From: Pseudomonadota bacterium
GTDB taxonomy: Bacteria; Pseudomonadota; Alphaproteobacteria; Rhizobiales; Hyphomicrobiaceae
DNA length: 5,646 bases
NCBI GenBank assembly: GCA_023392135.1
Contig: JAEVZQ010000503.1
Span: forward strand, 1 to 5,646
Direction: 5' to 3'
Shown here: piece after piece, positions 4,598 through 5,646 of the stretch
How positions within the stretch are numbered: the first letter of the stretch is position 1
Layout of the letters: every line of letters begins with the position of its first letter
Notes under the pieces: generated by a model
The model's input: the letters and a program-made list of their open reading frames with translations, nothing else
Told to the model about the DNA's origin: nothing
Database searches by the model: none
Position numbers and translations under genes: made by a program

Positions 4598-5646
4598 CAC
4601 AAACGGCTCGAGACCCGACAGGCGCATTCGCGGCTCGGGCTTCGGCACTTTCCGCGGCGGGTATTTCTCGACGTGCTCGCGCACGTGCCTGATGTGCTCC
4701 GGCGTCGAGCCGCAGCAGCCGCCGACGATATTGAGCAGGCCATCGCGGGCCCAGGACTCGATCTGGCAGGCCATCTCGTGCGGGGTCTCGTCGTACTCGC
4801 CCATCGCATTGGGCAGTCCGGCGTTTGGATAAGCGGAAACCAGCGTGTCGGCCACGGCGGCCAGATCCGCCAGATACGGCCGCATCGCCTCCGCCCCCAG
4901 CGCACAGTTCAAGCCGATGGCGAACGGCTTGAGGTGGCGCATCGAGTACCAGAATGCCTCGGTCGTCTGCCCGGAAAGCGTCCGGCCCGAGCGATCGGTG
5001 ATCGTGCCCGAGATCATGACCGGCAGCGAGAAGCCAACCTCGTCGAACACTTCGAGCGTGGCAAATCCAGCCGCCTTAGCGTTCAGCGTGTCGAAGATGG
5101 TTTCGATCAGGATGATGTCGGCGCCGCCCTTGATCAGTCCCCTGACCTGCTCCGCATAGGCTTCGCGCAATTCATCGAACGAGACGTTGCGATATCCCGG
5201 ATTGCTCACGTCGGGTGAAATGGATGCCGTGCGGTTGGTCGGGCCAACGGCACCCGCAACGAATCGCGGACGGTTCGGCGTCTTTTGCGTCCACATATCG
5301 GCCGCCTCGCGCGCGAGCTGGGCCGCCGCAACATTGATTTCGTAAGCCAGCTCCTCCATGCCGTAATCGGCGAGCGAAATGCGCTGTGCGTTGAATGTAT
5401 TCGTTTCGATGATATCGGCGCCGGCAGCCAGATACTGACCGTGAATCTCCAAAATGATACCGGGCTGCGTGAGCACCAGCAGGTCGTTGTTGCCCTTCAC
5501 GTCCTTGTGGTGATTGGCGAACCGTTTGCCGCGAAAATCAGCCTCGCCCAGCTTACGCTGCTGGATCATGGTGCCCATCGCACCGTCGATGATGAGAATG
5601 CGCTCGGCCGCCTCGGCCTGGAGCGCCGCAGTTCGCTTCTCTCGTG
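4589..5646 (-). CDS. metH: Methionine synthase, homocysteine S-methyltransferase (zinc) subunit, 5' end beyond window
   Basis: This is the N-terminal module of cobalamin-dependent methionine synthase as a separate protein. It binds homocysteine through a Cys3 zinc site and passes the thiolate to methylcobalamin held by the partner subunit. Seen: [37 protein letters not shown], a [15 protein letters not shown] segment, [14 protein letters not shown] and [13 protein letters not shown]. The zinc ligands are the Cys codons at 4906-4904, 4717-4715 and 4714-4712, corresponding to E. coli Cys247, Cys310 and Cys311. The ATG at 5578 is not the start: the frame stays open to the window edge and encodes the family's conserved N-terminus (REKRTAALQ... 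up to DGA). That aligns residue for residue with the first residues of the E. coli protein, so the true start is probably only a few codons outside. 351 residues are visible, ending SGLEPFVHG and TGA at 4591-4589. The module ends in the natural interdomain linker. Confidence 0.96.
   Translation of the reverse strand, partial: REKRTAALQAEAAERILIIDGAMGTMIQQRKLGEADFRGKRFANHHKDVKGNNDLLVLTQPGIILEIHGQYLAAGADIIETNTFNAQRISLADYGMEELAYEINVAAAQLAREAADMWTQKTPNRPRFVAGAVGPTNRTASISPDVSNPGYRNVSFDELREAYAEQVRGLIKGGADIILIETIFDTLNAKAAGFATLEVFDEVGFSLPVMISGTITDRSGRTLSGQTTEAFWYSMRHLKPFAIGLNCALGAEAMRPYLADLAAVADTLVSAYPNAGLPNAMGEYDETPHEMACQIESWARDGLLNIVGGCCGSTPEHIRHVREHVEKYPPRKVPKPEPRMRLSGLEPFVHG

Noticed and set aside
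3760..4692. Long plus-strand reading frames opposite metH (for example 3760-4692 and 1930-2604)
   Set aside because: They are antisense shadows caused by GC-rich codon bias. The minus-strand frames are unmistakable MetH.

Overview
This GC-rich window reads as alphaproteobacterial housekeeping DNA, most likely from the Hyphomicrobiales (Rhizobiales) or a close relative. The evidence is a methionine synthase divided into two cistrons, a perfect match to the GGAAC-N16-CGTT promoter of the alphaproteobacterial general stress sigma factor EcfG, and a dRS3-like palindromic intergenic repeat. The genus cannot be named from the sequence alone.

Layout, left to right. Bases 1-526 (minus strand) hold the first 175 codons of a zinc-free medium-chain dehydrogenase of the AcuI/YhdH type (NADPH-dependent acrylyl-CoA reductase); its 3' end lies outside the window. 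Bases 527-982 are a long, locally AT-rich intergenic region with an EcfG-type promoter (729-753), two perfect 12-bp palindromes, a possible housekeeping promoter (888-917) and small hairpins. A 27-codon membrane microprotein with an excellent Shine-Dalgarno follows (983-1066, plus strand). A strong hairpin at 1152-1180 separates it from a convergent small integral membrane protein of unknown function (1210-1545, minus strand), for which I prefer a GTG start over a longer ATG start.

Bases 1702-5646 (minus strand) are cobalamin-dependent methionine synthase (MetH) in two pieces. The upstream cistron (4589 to beyond 5646) encodes the homocysteine-binding zinc domain. The downstream cistron (1702-4389, 895 aa) encodes the pterin-binding, B12-binding and reactivation domains. 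All recognised catalytic motifs are present and together the pieces cover the E. coli enzyme end to end, so this is a real two-subunit arrangement, not a pseudogene. The 199-bp gap carries a palindromic repeat and several inverted repeats that could form competing RNA structures.

The two MetH polypeptides should work together: the first activates homocysteine at a Cys3 zinc site, and the second carries methylcobalamin, collects methyl groups from methyl-tetrahydrofolate and is reactivated with S-adenosylmethionine. The membrane protein after metH may be co-transcribed, but nothing ties it to methionine synthesis. I see no mobile gene, CRISPR array, tRNA, rRNA or defence system. The most unusual material is the stress-promoter/microprotein region and the structured spacer inside metH.
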